A stretch of 14,582 bases of DNA, taken from the NCBI GenBank assembly GCA_021817875.1, contig JAKAFQ010000035.1, positions 1 through 14,582 of the forward strand, read 5' to 3'. Under the pieces are notes generated by a model. That model had not been told where the DNA came from. It saw nothing but the letters and a program-made list of their open reading frames with translations, and did not search any database. The translations under genes and the position numbers were made by a program. Within the stretch, counting starts at the first letter, position 1. Every line of letters begins with the position of its first letter. Origin of the DNA: Pseudomonadota bacterium. Lineage in GTDB: Bacteria > Pseudomonadota > Gammaproteobacteria > Steroidobacterales > Steroidobacteraceae. Positions 7,368-13,571 of this stretch are shown piece after piece.

Positions 7368-7385
7368 GATTCCATGCCCTATCCT
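7357..7385 (+). promoter_or_regulatory. Candidate degP promoter
   Basis: GTGTCA (7357-7362) and TATCCT (7380-7385), spaced 17 bp, each match the sigma70 consensus at 4 of 6 positions. An alternative reading is a degenerate sigmaE/AlgU-type pair, ACTT at 7362-7365 and CCTGA at 7383-7387, which would fit the usual envelope-stress control of DegP proteins. Neither is certain. Confidence 0.35.
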
Positions 7386-7432
7386 GATCGCCAATCCACA
7401 GTGTCCCGAACATCGCATCCCCAGAGGCTGAT

Positions 7433-8878
7433 ATGACCCTAAGGACCGTTCTTCGCAATCCGTTGATCGCGGCAGCCTTCGGCGCACTGCTCGTCGCAGC
7501 GCCGCTCACGGCCGTTTACACCCTGCGTTCGGCCAACGCGGCCAATACGCCGGCCGCCGCCCAGCCCTCCGGCGCCGTATCCGTACCGCTGCCGGATTTT
7601 ACTCCGCTGGTCAAGCAATACGGCTCGGCGGTGGTGAGCATCCGCGTGATCGAGAAAGCCTCCGGCTCCGCCGGCCAGCAGAGCCCGTTCGGGCCCAATA
7701 GTCCGTTTGCGCCGTTCTTCCGCAACTTTCCCTTCCAGGCTCCCGAGGCCGCCCCGGTAAGGGGCGAGGGCTCGGGCTTCATCATCCGGCCCGACGGGGT
7801 GATCCTCACCAACGCGCACGTGGTTGCCGGCGCCACCAAGGTGACCGTGCAGCTGCGCGATCGGCGCGAATTCCCGGGCAAGGTGCTCGGCATCGACAAG
7901 ATCTCCGACGTGGCGGTGGTCAAGATCGCCGCCAACAACCTGCCGACGGTGCGCCTCGGCAATTCCAACTCGCTGCAGGTGGGCCAGTGGGTGCTCGCCA
8001 TCGGCGCGCCTTTCGGCTTCGACAACAGCGCCACCGCGGGCATCGTCAGCGCCAAGGGCCGCGTGCTGCCGGATTCCCATTACGTGCCGTTCATCCAGAC
8101 CGACGTGCCGATCAATCCCGGCAACTCGGGCGGGCCGCTGTTCAACATGCAGGGGCAGGTGGTGGGCATCAACTCCCAGATCTACAGCCGCTCCGGCGGC
8201 TACATGGGACTGTCGTTCTCCATCCCGATCAATGTGGCCATGCACGTGGCAGACCAGCTGCTCGCCAACGGTCATGTCCGCCGCGGCGAACTCGGCATCC
8301 TCATCCAGCCGGTCGATCAGGGCCTCGCCGACTCCTTCGGCCTCCCCGCGCCCGAAGGAGCCCTGGTCGCAAGCGTCTATCCCAACAGCGCGGCGGCCAA
8401 GGCCGGCCTCAAGCCGGGCGACATCATCCTCGCAATGAACGGCCGCAAGGTGAGCACCGAGGAGGAGCTGCCGGTGCGGGTCGCCAGCCTGTTGCCGGGC
8501 ACGGTGGTGCACCTGACGATCTGGCGCAATCACGCCGAGCGCACGATTGACGCGACGCTCGGCTCCATGGGCAACGGCACGCTCGCCTCGGCCCGCGGCG
8601 GCTTTCACCCCGGCGGACGGCTGGGCCTGGTGGTGCGTCCGCTGACACCCGACGAGCAGCAGCAGGCCAACGTGCGCGGTGGCCTGCTGGTCCAGGGGGT
8701 GAGCGGCCCGGCGGAAGACGCCGGCATCCAGCCCGGAGACATCGTGCTGTCGGCCAACGGACGTCCGCTGCATTCGGCCGCGCAGCTGCAGTCCCTGGTC
8801 TCGAAGTCGCATGGGCACGTGGCGCTGCTCATTCAGCGCGATGGAGTGCAGACTTTCGTGCCCATCCAGATTCAATAG
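7433..8878 (+). CDS. degP: DegP/MucD (Do) family periplasmic serine endoprotease
   Basis: Envelope quality-control protease that degrades or holds misfolded periplasmic and outer-membrane proteins. The 481 residues start with a signal peptide or anchor (hydrophobic about 10-29). A trypsin-like domain follows, with a Pro/Phe-rich LA loop (FGPNSPFAPFFRNFPFQ) and intact catalytic triad: H129 in TNAHVV, D159 in ISDVAVVKI and S232 in GNSGGPL. PDZ1 lies at about 285-375 (carboxylate-binding loop GELGIL) and PDZ2 at about 395-478 (GRLGLVV). Two PDZ domains and this length match DegP/DegQ/MucD; I cannot separate these, so the symbol is provisional. The ATG has an AGAGG ribosome binding site 5 nt upstream. 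An AT-rich palindrome cluster precedes it and a strong hairpin follows it; it appears monocistronic. Confidence 0.95.
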   Translation: MTLRTVLRNPLIAAAFGALLVAAPLTAVYTLRSANAANTPAAAQPSGAVSVPLPDFTPLVKQYGSAVVSIRVIEKASGSAGQQSPFGPNSPFAPFFRNFPFQAPEAAPVRGEGSGFIIRPDGVILTNAHVVAGATKVTVQLRDRREFPGKVLGIDKISDVAVVKIAANNLPTVRLGNSNSLQVGQWVLAIGAPFGFDNSATAGIVSAKGRVLPDSHYVPFIQTDVPINPGNSGGPLFNMQGQVVGINSQIYSRSGGYMGLSFSIPINVAMHVADQLLANGHVRRGELGILIQPVDQGLADSFGLPAPEGALVASVYPNSAAAKAGLKPGDIILAMNGRKVSTEEELPVRVASLLPGTVVHLTIWRNHAERTIDATLGSMGNGTLASARGGFHPGGRLGLVVRPLTPDEQQQANVRGGLLVQGVSGPAEDAGIQPGDIVLSANGRPLHSAAQLQSLVSKSHGHVALLIQRDGVQTFVPIQIQ

Positions 8879-9004
8879 TCGCGAGGGAATCGCGCGGGCG
8901 GCGAACCGGCCAGGGACGGCCGGCAGGCAACGCGCACCGGGACAGTTGCCCGCCCGAGGGAACGCGGCAGGATGCAGGGTTCGGTGGAGAGCCTTGAGAG
9001 CCTG

Positions 9005-9045
9005 GGCCTGGGGGAGGGGTCACCCTTCCCCAGGCCGTGTTGTTT
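9005..9045 (+). terminator. Strong terminator hairpin downstream of degP
   Basis: GGCCTGGGGGAGGG (9005-9018) pairs with CCCTTCCCCAGGCC (9023-9036) over 14 bp with a single G-T wobble, loop GTCA, followed by GTGTTGTTT. This is the clearest terminator in the window. It lies between convergent degP and the cytochrome c gene. The T-rich side is on the plus strand, so it mainly serves degP, though the hairpin could also stop minus-strand transcripts. The rest of the 207-bp gap holds no gene. Confidence 0.8.
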
Positions 9046-9085
9046 CAGGGAGTGCGTCGTCGCGCAGACGTGCCGGAGCAGGCGC

Positions 9086-9754
9086 TCAGCGCTTCGCAGT
9101 CCAGCTGTAGTGCGCGCGAGGCACGGTGTGCAGTCCGGGCTTGAGGTGACTGAAGTAGGTCGCCACGGTACGGATCTGCGCGTCGGTGAGCGTATGGGCT
9201 ATCCCGTCCATGATGGGGCTTTTGCGGTAGCCGGTCTGATACTCATGCAGTACGCGGATGAGGTAGCTCTCATGCTGGCCGGCGAGCGTCGGGTACATCG
9301 GCGCGACGCCGATGCCGTTCGCGCCGTGGCAGGAGGCGCACACCGCGGCGGCCTCGGGCACCGCGGAGACGGGGGCCGGCTTGGCCTGCACCGGCTTGCC
9401 ACCGAGGTAGCTGGCCACGGCGGCGATCTGCCGCTCGGTCAGCGACAGCGCCTGCAGGTGCATGGTCGGATAGGCGCGATCGCCGTCGCGATACTCGTTC
9501 AAGGCATTGATGAGGTACGTGACCGACTGCCCCCGCAGCCGCGGTACGGCATAGTTGGGGTAGGCGTTCCGGTAGCCCCTGATGCCGTGGCAGCCGAGGC
9601 AGGTATACCCGACGACTCTGCCCTGCTGCGCAGGACCGGCGGGCGATGGCGCCGGGGCCGCGGCGGAGAATGTCCCGCACGCGACGGCGAGAAATGCTCC
9701 CATGGCGCCCCGCACGCCCCAACGCACAGATGAACGCAGCCAAAGTTCCGACAT
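9086..9754 (-). CDS. Exported di-heme cytochrome c (cytochrome c4-like)
   Basis: Periplasmic electron carrier of 222 residues with a signal peptide (hydrophobic about 12-31, cleavage near AAA). Two homologous heme domains each have a CxxCH site, CLGCH (52-56) and CASCH (139-143), and a later methionine that can act as the sixth ligand, M98 in YPTMHLQALSLT and M182 in SPIMDGIAHTLT. The two-domain layout and the repeated M...LT-(D/E)-x-QI-VA-Y pattern are those of cytochrome c4, which passes electrons to terminal oxidases. The ATG has GGAG 7 nt upstream. It stands alone, divergent from dtd and convergent to degP. Its exact redox partner cannot be told from context. Confidence 0.92.
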   Translation of the reverse strand: MSELWLRSSVRWGVRGAMGAFLAVACGTFSAAAPAPSPAGPAQQGRVVGYTCLGCHGIRGYRNAYPNYAVPRLRGQSVTYLINALNEYRDGDRAYPTMHLQALSLTERQIAAVASYLGGKPVQAKPAPVSAVPEAAAVCASCHGANGIGVAPMYPTLAGQHESYLIRVLHEYQTGYRKSPIMDGIAHTLTDAQIRTVATYFSHLKPGLHTVPRAHYSWTAKR

Positions 9755-9777
9755 CGTGATCTCCGGCCAGGTGCGCA

Positions 9778-9793
9778 GACAATGATGATTGTC
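9778..9793. promoter_or_regulatory. Palindrome GACAAT-N4-ATTGTC between cytochrome c and dtd
   Basis: Perfect 6-4-6 inverted repeat in an AT-rich island 24-39 bp upstream of the cytochrome start. Its first 12 bases, GACAATGATGAT, resemble the GATAATGATAAT half of the Fur consensus at 10 of 12 positions, but the second half does not follow the Fur pattern. On the minus strand it also contains TTGACA (9795-9790), without a good -10 at the usual distance. It is a candidate operator for the cytochrome gene, with regulator unknown. Confidence 0.4.
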
Positions 9794-9855
9794 AATCTTA
9801 TCGGACTGGCCGCCTCAGACGCCAGCGTCACAAGCAGATCCCGGGACGCCGGCAG

Positions 9856-10341
9856 GTGATCGGCCTCATCCAGCGCGTGAGCCGGGCGCAGGTGAGCTCC
9901 GGGGGCCGGCTTCTCGGCGCCATCCAGCGCGGAACGCTGGCGCTGATCGGCGTGCGGCGCGGCGACGACCGTCTCGCCGCCGATCGCCTTCTCGAGCGGC
10001 TGCTCGCCTACCGCATCTTTCCGGACGCCGCCGGACGGATGAACGTCTCGCTGCGCGATGTCGGGGGAGGATTGCTGCTGGTGCCGCAGTTCACCCTCGC
10101 GGCGGACACCCATCAAGGCACCCGGGCCGGCTTCAGCACGGCCGCCGCTCCGGAGGCGGCGCGGGCGCTGTTCACCTACCTCGTGGCGCAGGCGAGCGCG
10201 CGCCACTCGCCCGTCGCCGCCGGGGAATTTGGTGCACAGATGCAGGTCGAGCTGATCAACGACGGACCGGTGACCTTCTGGCTCGAGGCCCCGGGGGACC
10301 CGGTACACCGTGATGGCCGCGGGCAAGCCCATCGGTCCTGA
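9856..10341 (+). CDS. dtd: D-aminoacyl-tRNA deacylase
   Basis: Dtd removes D-amino acids (and glycine mischarged on tRNA-Ala) from tRNA, keeping them out of translation. The 161-residue product begins IGLIQRVSRAQVSSGGRLLG, typical for the family, and carries MNVSL, GGGLLLVPQFTLAADT and the chirality-checking NDGPVTF motif with its Gly-Pro pair near the C-terminus. The usual SQFTL catalytic-side motif reads PQFTL here; I recall similar variants in xanthomonads but cannot check. The protein runs about 15 residues past the common end (APGDPVHRDGRGQAHRS). The GTG start is the one that yields the canonical N-terminus; no strong Shine-Dalgarno. It precedes tatABC, which has its own promoter. Confidence 0.93.
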   Translation: MIGLIQRVSRAQVSSGGRLLGAIQRGTLALIGVRRGDDRLAADRLLERLLAYRIFPDAAGRMNVSLRDVGGGLLLVPQFTLAADTHQGTRAGFSTAAAPEAARALFTYLVAQASARHSPVAAGEFGAQMQVELINDGPVTFWLEAPGDPVHRDGRGQAHRS

Positions 10342-10343
10342 AG

Positions 10344-10361
10344 CGGGCGCGCCCGGATTTT
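10344..10361 (+). terminator. Weak terminator-like element after dtd
   Basis: Perfect palindrome CGGGCGCGCCCG immediately followed by GATTTT, a few bases after the dtd stop. The loop would have to come from the palindrome centre, leaving only about 4 bp of stem, so it is a weak terminator at best. Confidence 0.25.
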
Positions 10362-10404
10362 CCCCTGCGATGACGGGCAAACTTTCTCGGCTGGAGGCCT
10401 GCAA

Positions 10405-10433
10405 TTGGCCTATCATGCATCGCATTCTATTAT
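10405..10433 (+). promoter_or_regulatory. Sigma70-type promoter for tatABC
   Basis: TTGGCC (4 of 6 matches to TTGACA) and TATTAT (5 of 6 matches to TATAAT) separated by exactly 17 bp, in an AT-rich stretch that stands out from the GC-rich surroundings. The predicted transcript start near 10440 leaves a short leader of about 20 nt before the tatA ATG. It makes the upstream in-frame GTG at 10434 unlikely as the tatA start. Confidence 0.6.
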
Positions 10434-10460
10434 GTGACGCCCAAGCGGAGTCCAGAGCTT

Positions 10461-10712
10461 ATGGATTTCGATTTCAAGACACTGTTGGTCATCCTGGTCG
10501 TGGTGCTGATCATTTTCGGGGGTAAGAAGCTGCGCAGCATCGGCGACGATCTGGGCCATGCGGTGCGCGGCTTCAAGAAGGCGATGAACGAAGGCGACAA
10601 GGAAGAGACCGCCGCCTCGCCGAAGCAGATCCGATCCCAGGGCGACGATGCGGAGTTCCCGGAGACGCTCAAGAGCGGCGGCCAGACGCCGAAGAACGAG
10701 CGGAACGCCTGA
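10461..10712 (+). CDS. tatA: Twin-arginine translocase subunit TatA
   Basis: Small membrane protein that multimerises with TatBC to move folded proteins with RR signal peptides across the inner membrane. The 83 residues have an N-terminal transmembrane helix (about 7-19, [13 protein letters not shown]), the FGGKKL hinge (19-24), and an amphipathic helix ending in GFKKAM, all diagnostic for TatA. A polar acidic tail follows. The N-terminus MDFDFKTLL is unusual: it has Asp2, Asp4 and Lys6 and lacks the Gln/Ser-type polar residue and the small-residue opening seen in E. coli TatA. The ATG is chosen over an in-frame GTG 27 bp upstream because that GTG abuts the promoter -10 box. First gene of tatABC. 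Confidence 0.94.
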   Translation: MDFDFKTLLVILVVVLIIFGGKKLRSIGDDLGHAVRGFKKAMNEGDKEETAASPKQIRSQGDDAEFPETLKSGGQTPKNERNA

Positions 10713-10800
10713 GGCCGGTGAACGGGGCCCCTCGGGCCCGGCGGGCCGGGCGGTGAGCGACGCGCTGGGCTGTCGCGGCCGGGGCGTACCCTGAAGCGCC
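10713..10800. other. GC-rich spacer between tatA and tatB with potential hairpin
   Basis: 88 bp with strong local self-complementarity: GGGGCCCC (10724-10731), then GGCCC-GGC-GGGCC (10735-10747). There is no T-run, so it is unlikely to be an efficient terminator. It may lower tatB/tatC expression relative to tatA by attenuation or mRNA processing, consistent with the excess of TatA needed in Tat systems; that is inference. Confidence 0.35.
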
Positions 10801-11142
10801 ATGTTCGACTTCGGCTTTTCTGAAATCCTGGTCATCCTCGTCCTGGCGCTGATCGTGCTGGGGCCGGAGAGACTACCGGGCGTGGTGCGCAAGGTCGGCC
10901 GCTGGGTCGGCCGTGCGCGCGCCATGGCGCGCCAATTCCAGGAGCAGCTCGAGGAAGAGGTCGACCTCGACGGTAGCCGCTCGCGTTCGGCGCCACCCCC
11001 ACTGCCGCCCGACCCGCCGCTGTACACCGAGCCGGTGCCCGAGGCGACGCCCACGGAAGTGCCCCCTGAGGCGCCGGGTCCTCACGAACCTGAAGCCGAA
11101 CCGCTCGCGCCAGCGGCTCGTTCCACGCCGGATGAGAAATGA
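10801..11142 (+). CDS. tatB: Twin-arginine translocase subunit TatB
   Basis: Partner of TatC in the Tat signal-peptide receptor complex. The 113 residues open [26 protein letters not shown], with the TatB-specific Glu8, the single transmembrane helix and the LGPERLP hinge, then an amphipathic helix ([26 protein letters not shown]). The C-terminal 50 residues are proline- and glutamate-rich and presumably disordered, common for TatB. The ATG is fixed by the motif; only a weak Shine-Dalgarno is seen. The stop overlaps the tatC start as ATGA, indicating translational coupling. Confidence 0.95.
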   Translation: MFDFGFSEILVILVLALIVLGPERLPGVVRKVGRWVGRARAMARQFQEQLEEEVDLDGSRSRSAPPPLPPDPPLYTEPVPEATPTEVPPEAPGPHEPEAEPLAPAARSTPDEK

Positions 11143-11906
11143 GCGAAGAGCCTGAAAGCCTCGCAGAAGGCTCGCTCATCTCGCACCTGCTCGAGCTGCG
11201 GGAACGGCTGATCCGTGCCCTGCTCGCGGTGGGCGTGTTGTTCGCGCCCTGCGCCCTCTACGCCAATGACCTGTTCACGCTGATGGCCCGTCCCCTGCTG
11301 AGGATGCTTCCCAAGGGCAGCCACCTGATCGCCACAGGGGTGGCCGCACCGTTCACCACACCATTCAAGCTGGCCTTTTTCGTCGCGCTGCTCGCGGCGA
11401 TGCCTTACGTGATCTACCAGGTTTGGGCCTTCGTGGCGCCCGGCCTGTACCGGCACGAGAAACGGATCGCGCGACCGCTGCTGTTCTCGTCGATCGTCCT
11501 GTTCTACCTCGGCATGGCATTCGGGTATTTCGCGGTGTTCCCGGCCATGTTCCACTTCTTCGCCGCCACCACCCCGAAGGGGGTGGCGATGATGACCGAC
11601 ATCACCCAGTACCTCGATTTCATCCTGGTGATGCTGTTCGCGTTCGGAGCGGCCTTCGAGCTGCCGGTGGCGGTCGTGCTATTGGTCGTGATGAACGTGG
11701 TGACGCTCGAAAAGCTCAGGTCCATCCGCGGTTATGTGCTGCTCGGGGTGTTCATCGTGGCCGCCTTCATCACGCCGCCCGATGCGGTCTCGCAGTCGAT
11801 GATGGCCGTCCCGATGTACTTTCTGTATGAAGGCGGCGTGCTGCTGGCGCGCATCCTGATGCGGGTCAAGCGCGAGTCGGCCGGGGAAGAATCCGCGGCG
11901 TCCTGA
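11139..11906 (+). CDS. tatC: Twin-arginine translocase subunit TatC
   Basis: Polytopic core of the Tat translocon that recognises the twin-arginine motif. The 255 residues contain the cytoplasmic N-terminal [16 protein letters not shown] signature, then six predicted transmembrane segments. The first cytoplasmic loop is [17 protein letters not shown] with conserved E107, and the intramembrane acidic residue E174 is in [11 protein letters not shown]. Near the C-terminus is [12 protein letters not shown]. All landmarks used by E. coli TatC are present, so with TatA and TatB the system looks complete. The start overlaps the tatB stop by 4 bp, with GGATGAG just upstream serving as ribosome binding site. 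A 9-bp inverted repeat begins at its stop codon. Confidence 0.97.
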   Translation: MSEEPESLAEGSLISHLLELRERLIRALLAVGVLFAPCALYANDLFTLMARPLLRMLPKGSHLIATGVAAPFTTPFKLAFFVALLAAMPYVIYQVWAFVAPGLYRHEKRIARPLLFSSIVLFYLGMAFGYFAVFPAMFHFFAATTPKGVAMMTDITQYLDFILVMLFAFGAAFELPVAVVLLVVMNVVTLEKLRSIRGYVLLGVFIVAAFITPPDAVSQSMMAVPMYFLYEGGVLLARILMRVKRESAGEESAAS

Positions 11907-11932
11907 GGGCCCGGGACACGCCGCGGGCCCTC
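11905..11932 (+). terminator. Inverted repeat at the end of tatC, possible terminator
   Basis: GAGGGCCCG (11905-11913) and CGGGCCCTC (11924-11932) form a perfect 9-bp stem with a 10-nt loop, starting within the tatC stop codon and ending 20 bp before the next start. It lacks a T-run, so it could be a Rho-assisted terminator or a 3'-end stabilising structure. Confidence 0.45.
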
Positions 11933-11952
11933 GCAAGCACACGACCCTGCCG

Positions 11953-13452
11953 ATGAACCCGACCTCCCGAACGCCGCAAGGGGACGGCGCCGCCTCCGGG
12001 ACCGGCACCCTGTTCGGTCATCCGCGCGGCCTGGCGACGCTGTTCTTCACTGAAATGTGGGAACGGTTCACCTACTACGGCATCCAGTCCATCCTGATCC
12101 TGTTCATGGTGGCCGCGAGCGGCCGCGGCGGGCTCGGGCTCGGCGACCGGAGCGCCAACGCCCTCGTCGGGCTGTACTTCGGCGGCACGTATCTGCTGTC
12201 GCTGCTCGGCGGCTGGGTTGCGGACCGGCTGATCGGCGGGCGGGCGGCCGTGCTCTCGGGCGGCGTGCTGATCACCGCCGGTGACGCCCTGCTCGCTTCG
12301 GGCGCGGCGCGCCTGTTCTTTCTCGGCCTGATCTTCAACGTGCTCGGTGTGGGACTTCTCAAGCCGAACGTCAGTGCCACGGTCGGTGAGCTCTATCCCG
12401 AGGGCGGCTCGCGGCGCGATGCGGGATTCTCGATTTTCTACATGGGAATCAACATCGGGTCGCTGTTCGGTCCGCTGTTCGTGCCGATCGTGGCCCGGCA
12501 TTTCGGCTGGCATGCGGGCTTCGCCCTGCCGGCGCTCGGCATGCTGTTCGGCGTGGCGCAGTTCATCGTCACCCGCCGCCACCTGGGCAGCGCGGGCGCG
12601 GCGGCATCATCGGTCGGCAGTCGCCGCTCCTGGCTCGCGCTCTGGGGTTTCATGGCCGTCATCGCCGGAGTCACGGCCCTGGCGCTCACCGGCGCCATCA
12701 CGCTCAGCGCCGTGACGGTCTCGGCCGCCATCTCGTGGGCAGTGGGCAGCCTGATGGCGGCGTATCTGCTGTACATGGCGCTCCTCGGCGGACTCACCCG
12801 CCGGGAACGCGGCCGCGTCTTCGCCATGATGGCGCTGTTCGCGGCCTCCACGGTGTTCTGGATGGCCTACATGCAGATGTTCGGGTCCTTCACGCTGTTT
12901 GCGCAACGATATACCGACCTGGAGATCTTCGGCTGGAGGATGCCGGCCGGAGCCATGCAGACGGTGGATCCGATCTTCATCATCACGCTGGCGCCGGTAT
13001 TCGCGGCACTGTGGGTAGGGCTCGGGCGGCGCGGACGGGACCTGTCTTCGCCGGCGAAGTTCGCCTGGGGACTGCTGCTGATGGCGGCGAGCATGCTGGT
13101 GATGTACGAGGCGGCGCTGCGGGTGATGCACGGCGCGCAAGTCTCGCCGCTGTGGCTCACGGCCACCTACCTTCTGAACGCCTGCGGCGAGCTGTGCCTC
13201 TCGCCCGTGGGTCTTTCCTCCACGACCCAGCTGGCGCCGAGGCGCTTCGCCGGCCAGACGATGGGGCTGTGGTTCCTCACCCTCGCTTTGGGAAGCTTTC
13301 TCGCCGGGCTGCTGTCGGGCGAGTACAACGCGCATCACCTCGCAACGCTGCCGGCGCTGTACCTGAAGCTGTTCTGGTGGAGCGCCGCGGGCGGTGGCCT
13401 GATGCTGCTGATCACCCCGCCGGTGAAGCGCCTGATGGCCGGGGTCAACTGA
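11953..13452 (+). CDS. POT (PTR2) family proton-dependent oligopeptide transporter
   Basis: Inner-membrane symporter of the proton-dependent oligopeptide family, importing di/tripeptides with H+. The 499 residues and 12-14 hydrophobic segments fit the family. Diagnostic motifs are ExxERFxYYG in TEMWERFTYYG (E34, E37, R38, Y41, Y42), the TM4 lysine in GVGLLKPNVSATVGELY (K137), and the PTR2 signature GELCLSPVGLS with E413. In TM7 the segment FWMAYMQMF has Met307 where peptide carriers such as GkPOT have a glutamate before the glutamine, so substrate or coupling may differ. The chosen ATG has no clear Shine-Dalgarno, but the product starts sensibly before TM1. It follows tatC by 46 bp, separated by a hairpin, so cotranscription is uncertain. 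Confidence 0.93.
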   Translation: MNPTSRTPQGDGAASGTGTLFGHPRGLATLFFTEMWERFTYYGIQSILILFMVAASGRGGLGLGDRSANALVGLYFGGTYLLSLLGGWVADRLIGGRAAVLSGGVLITAGDALLASGAARLFFLGLIFNVLGVGLLKPNVSATVGELYPEGGSRRDAGFSIFYMGINIGSLFGPLFVPIVARHFGWHAGFALPALGMLFGVAQFIVTRRHLGSAGAAASSVGSRRSWLALWGFMAVIAGVTALALTGAITLSAVTVSAAISWAVGSLMAAYLLYMALLGGLTRRERGRVFAMMALFAASTVFWMAYMQMFGSFTLFAQRYTDLEIFGWRMPAGAMQTVDPIFIITLAPVFAALWVGLGRRGRDLSSPAKFAWGLLLMAASMLVMYEAALRVMHGAQVSPLWLTATYLLNACGELCLSPVGLSSTTQLAPRRFAGQTMGLWFLTLALGSFLAGLLSGEYNAHHLATLPALYLKLFWWSAAGGGLMLLITPPVKRLMAGVN

Positions 13453-13458
13453 ACGGCG

Positions 13459-13483
13459 CACGGGGGCTGCGGCCGCGCCCGTG
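13459..13483 (+). terminator. Possible hairpin terminator after the POT transporter
   Basis: CACGGG (13459-13464) and CCCGTG (13478-13483) flank a loop that contains the palindrome GCGGCCGC. It begins 7 bp after the POT stop. There is no T-run, so confidence is low. Confidence 0.35.
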
Positions 13484-13517
13484 GGGAATGGCCCGCACCC
13501 GGTCATGGCGCTGCGGC

Positions 13518-13529
13518 CCGAAGCTTCGG
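13518..13529. promoter_or_regulatory. Perfect palindrome CCGAAGCTTCGG upstream of MFS transporter gene
   Basis: A 12-bp perfect palindrome 42 bp before the MFS start codon, in an otherwise featureless 119-bp gap. It could be a repressor operator for the transporter. Being fully symmetric without a spacer, it would form only a poor hairpin. Chance occurrence in GC-rich DNA is possible. Confidence 0.3.
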
Positions 13530-13571
13530 TAATCTGTCCGTTCCGCGGCCGGGCCGCGCCTGAGCAAAGTC

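Noticed and set aside
7439..8875. A 478-codon antisense frame spanning degP
   Set aside because: The sense strand encodes an unmistakable two-PDZ serine protease; the antisense product is His/Arg/Asp-rich and matches nothing recognisable.
8972..9733. A 253-codon plus-strand frame over the cytochrome c gene and the degP terminator
   Set aside because: It passes through the strong hairpin and is antisense to a protein with two CxxCH heme sites; composition is typical of a shadow frame.
10434..10460. tatA start at the upstream GTG
   Set aside because: It lies immediately next to the predicted -10 box, so it would be upstream of the transcript start, and the added residues do not belong to TatA.
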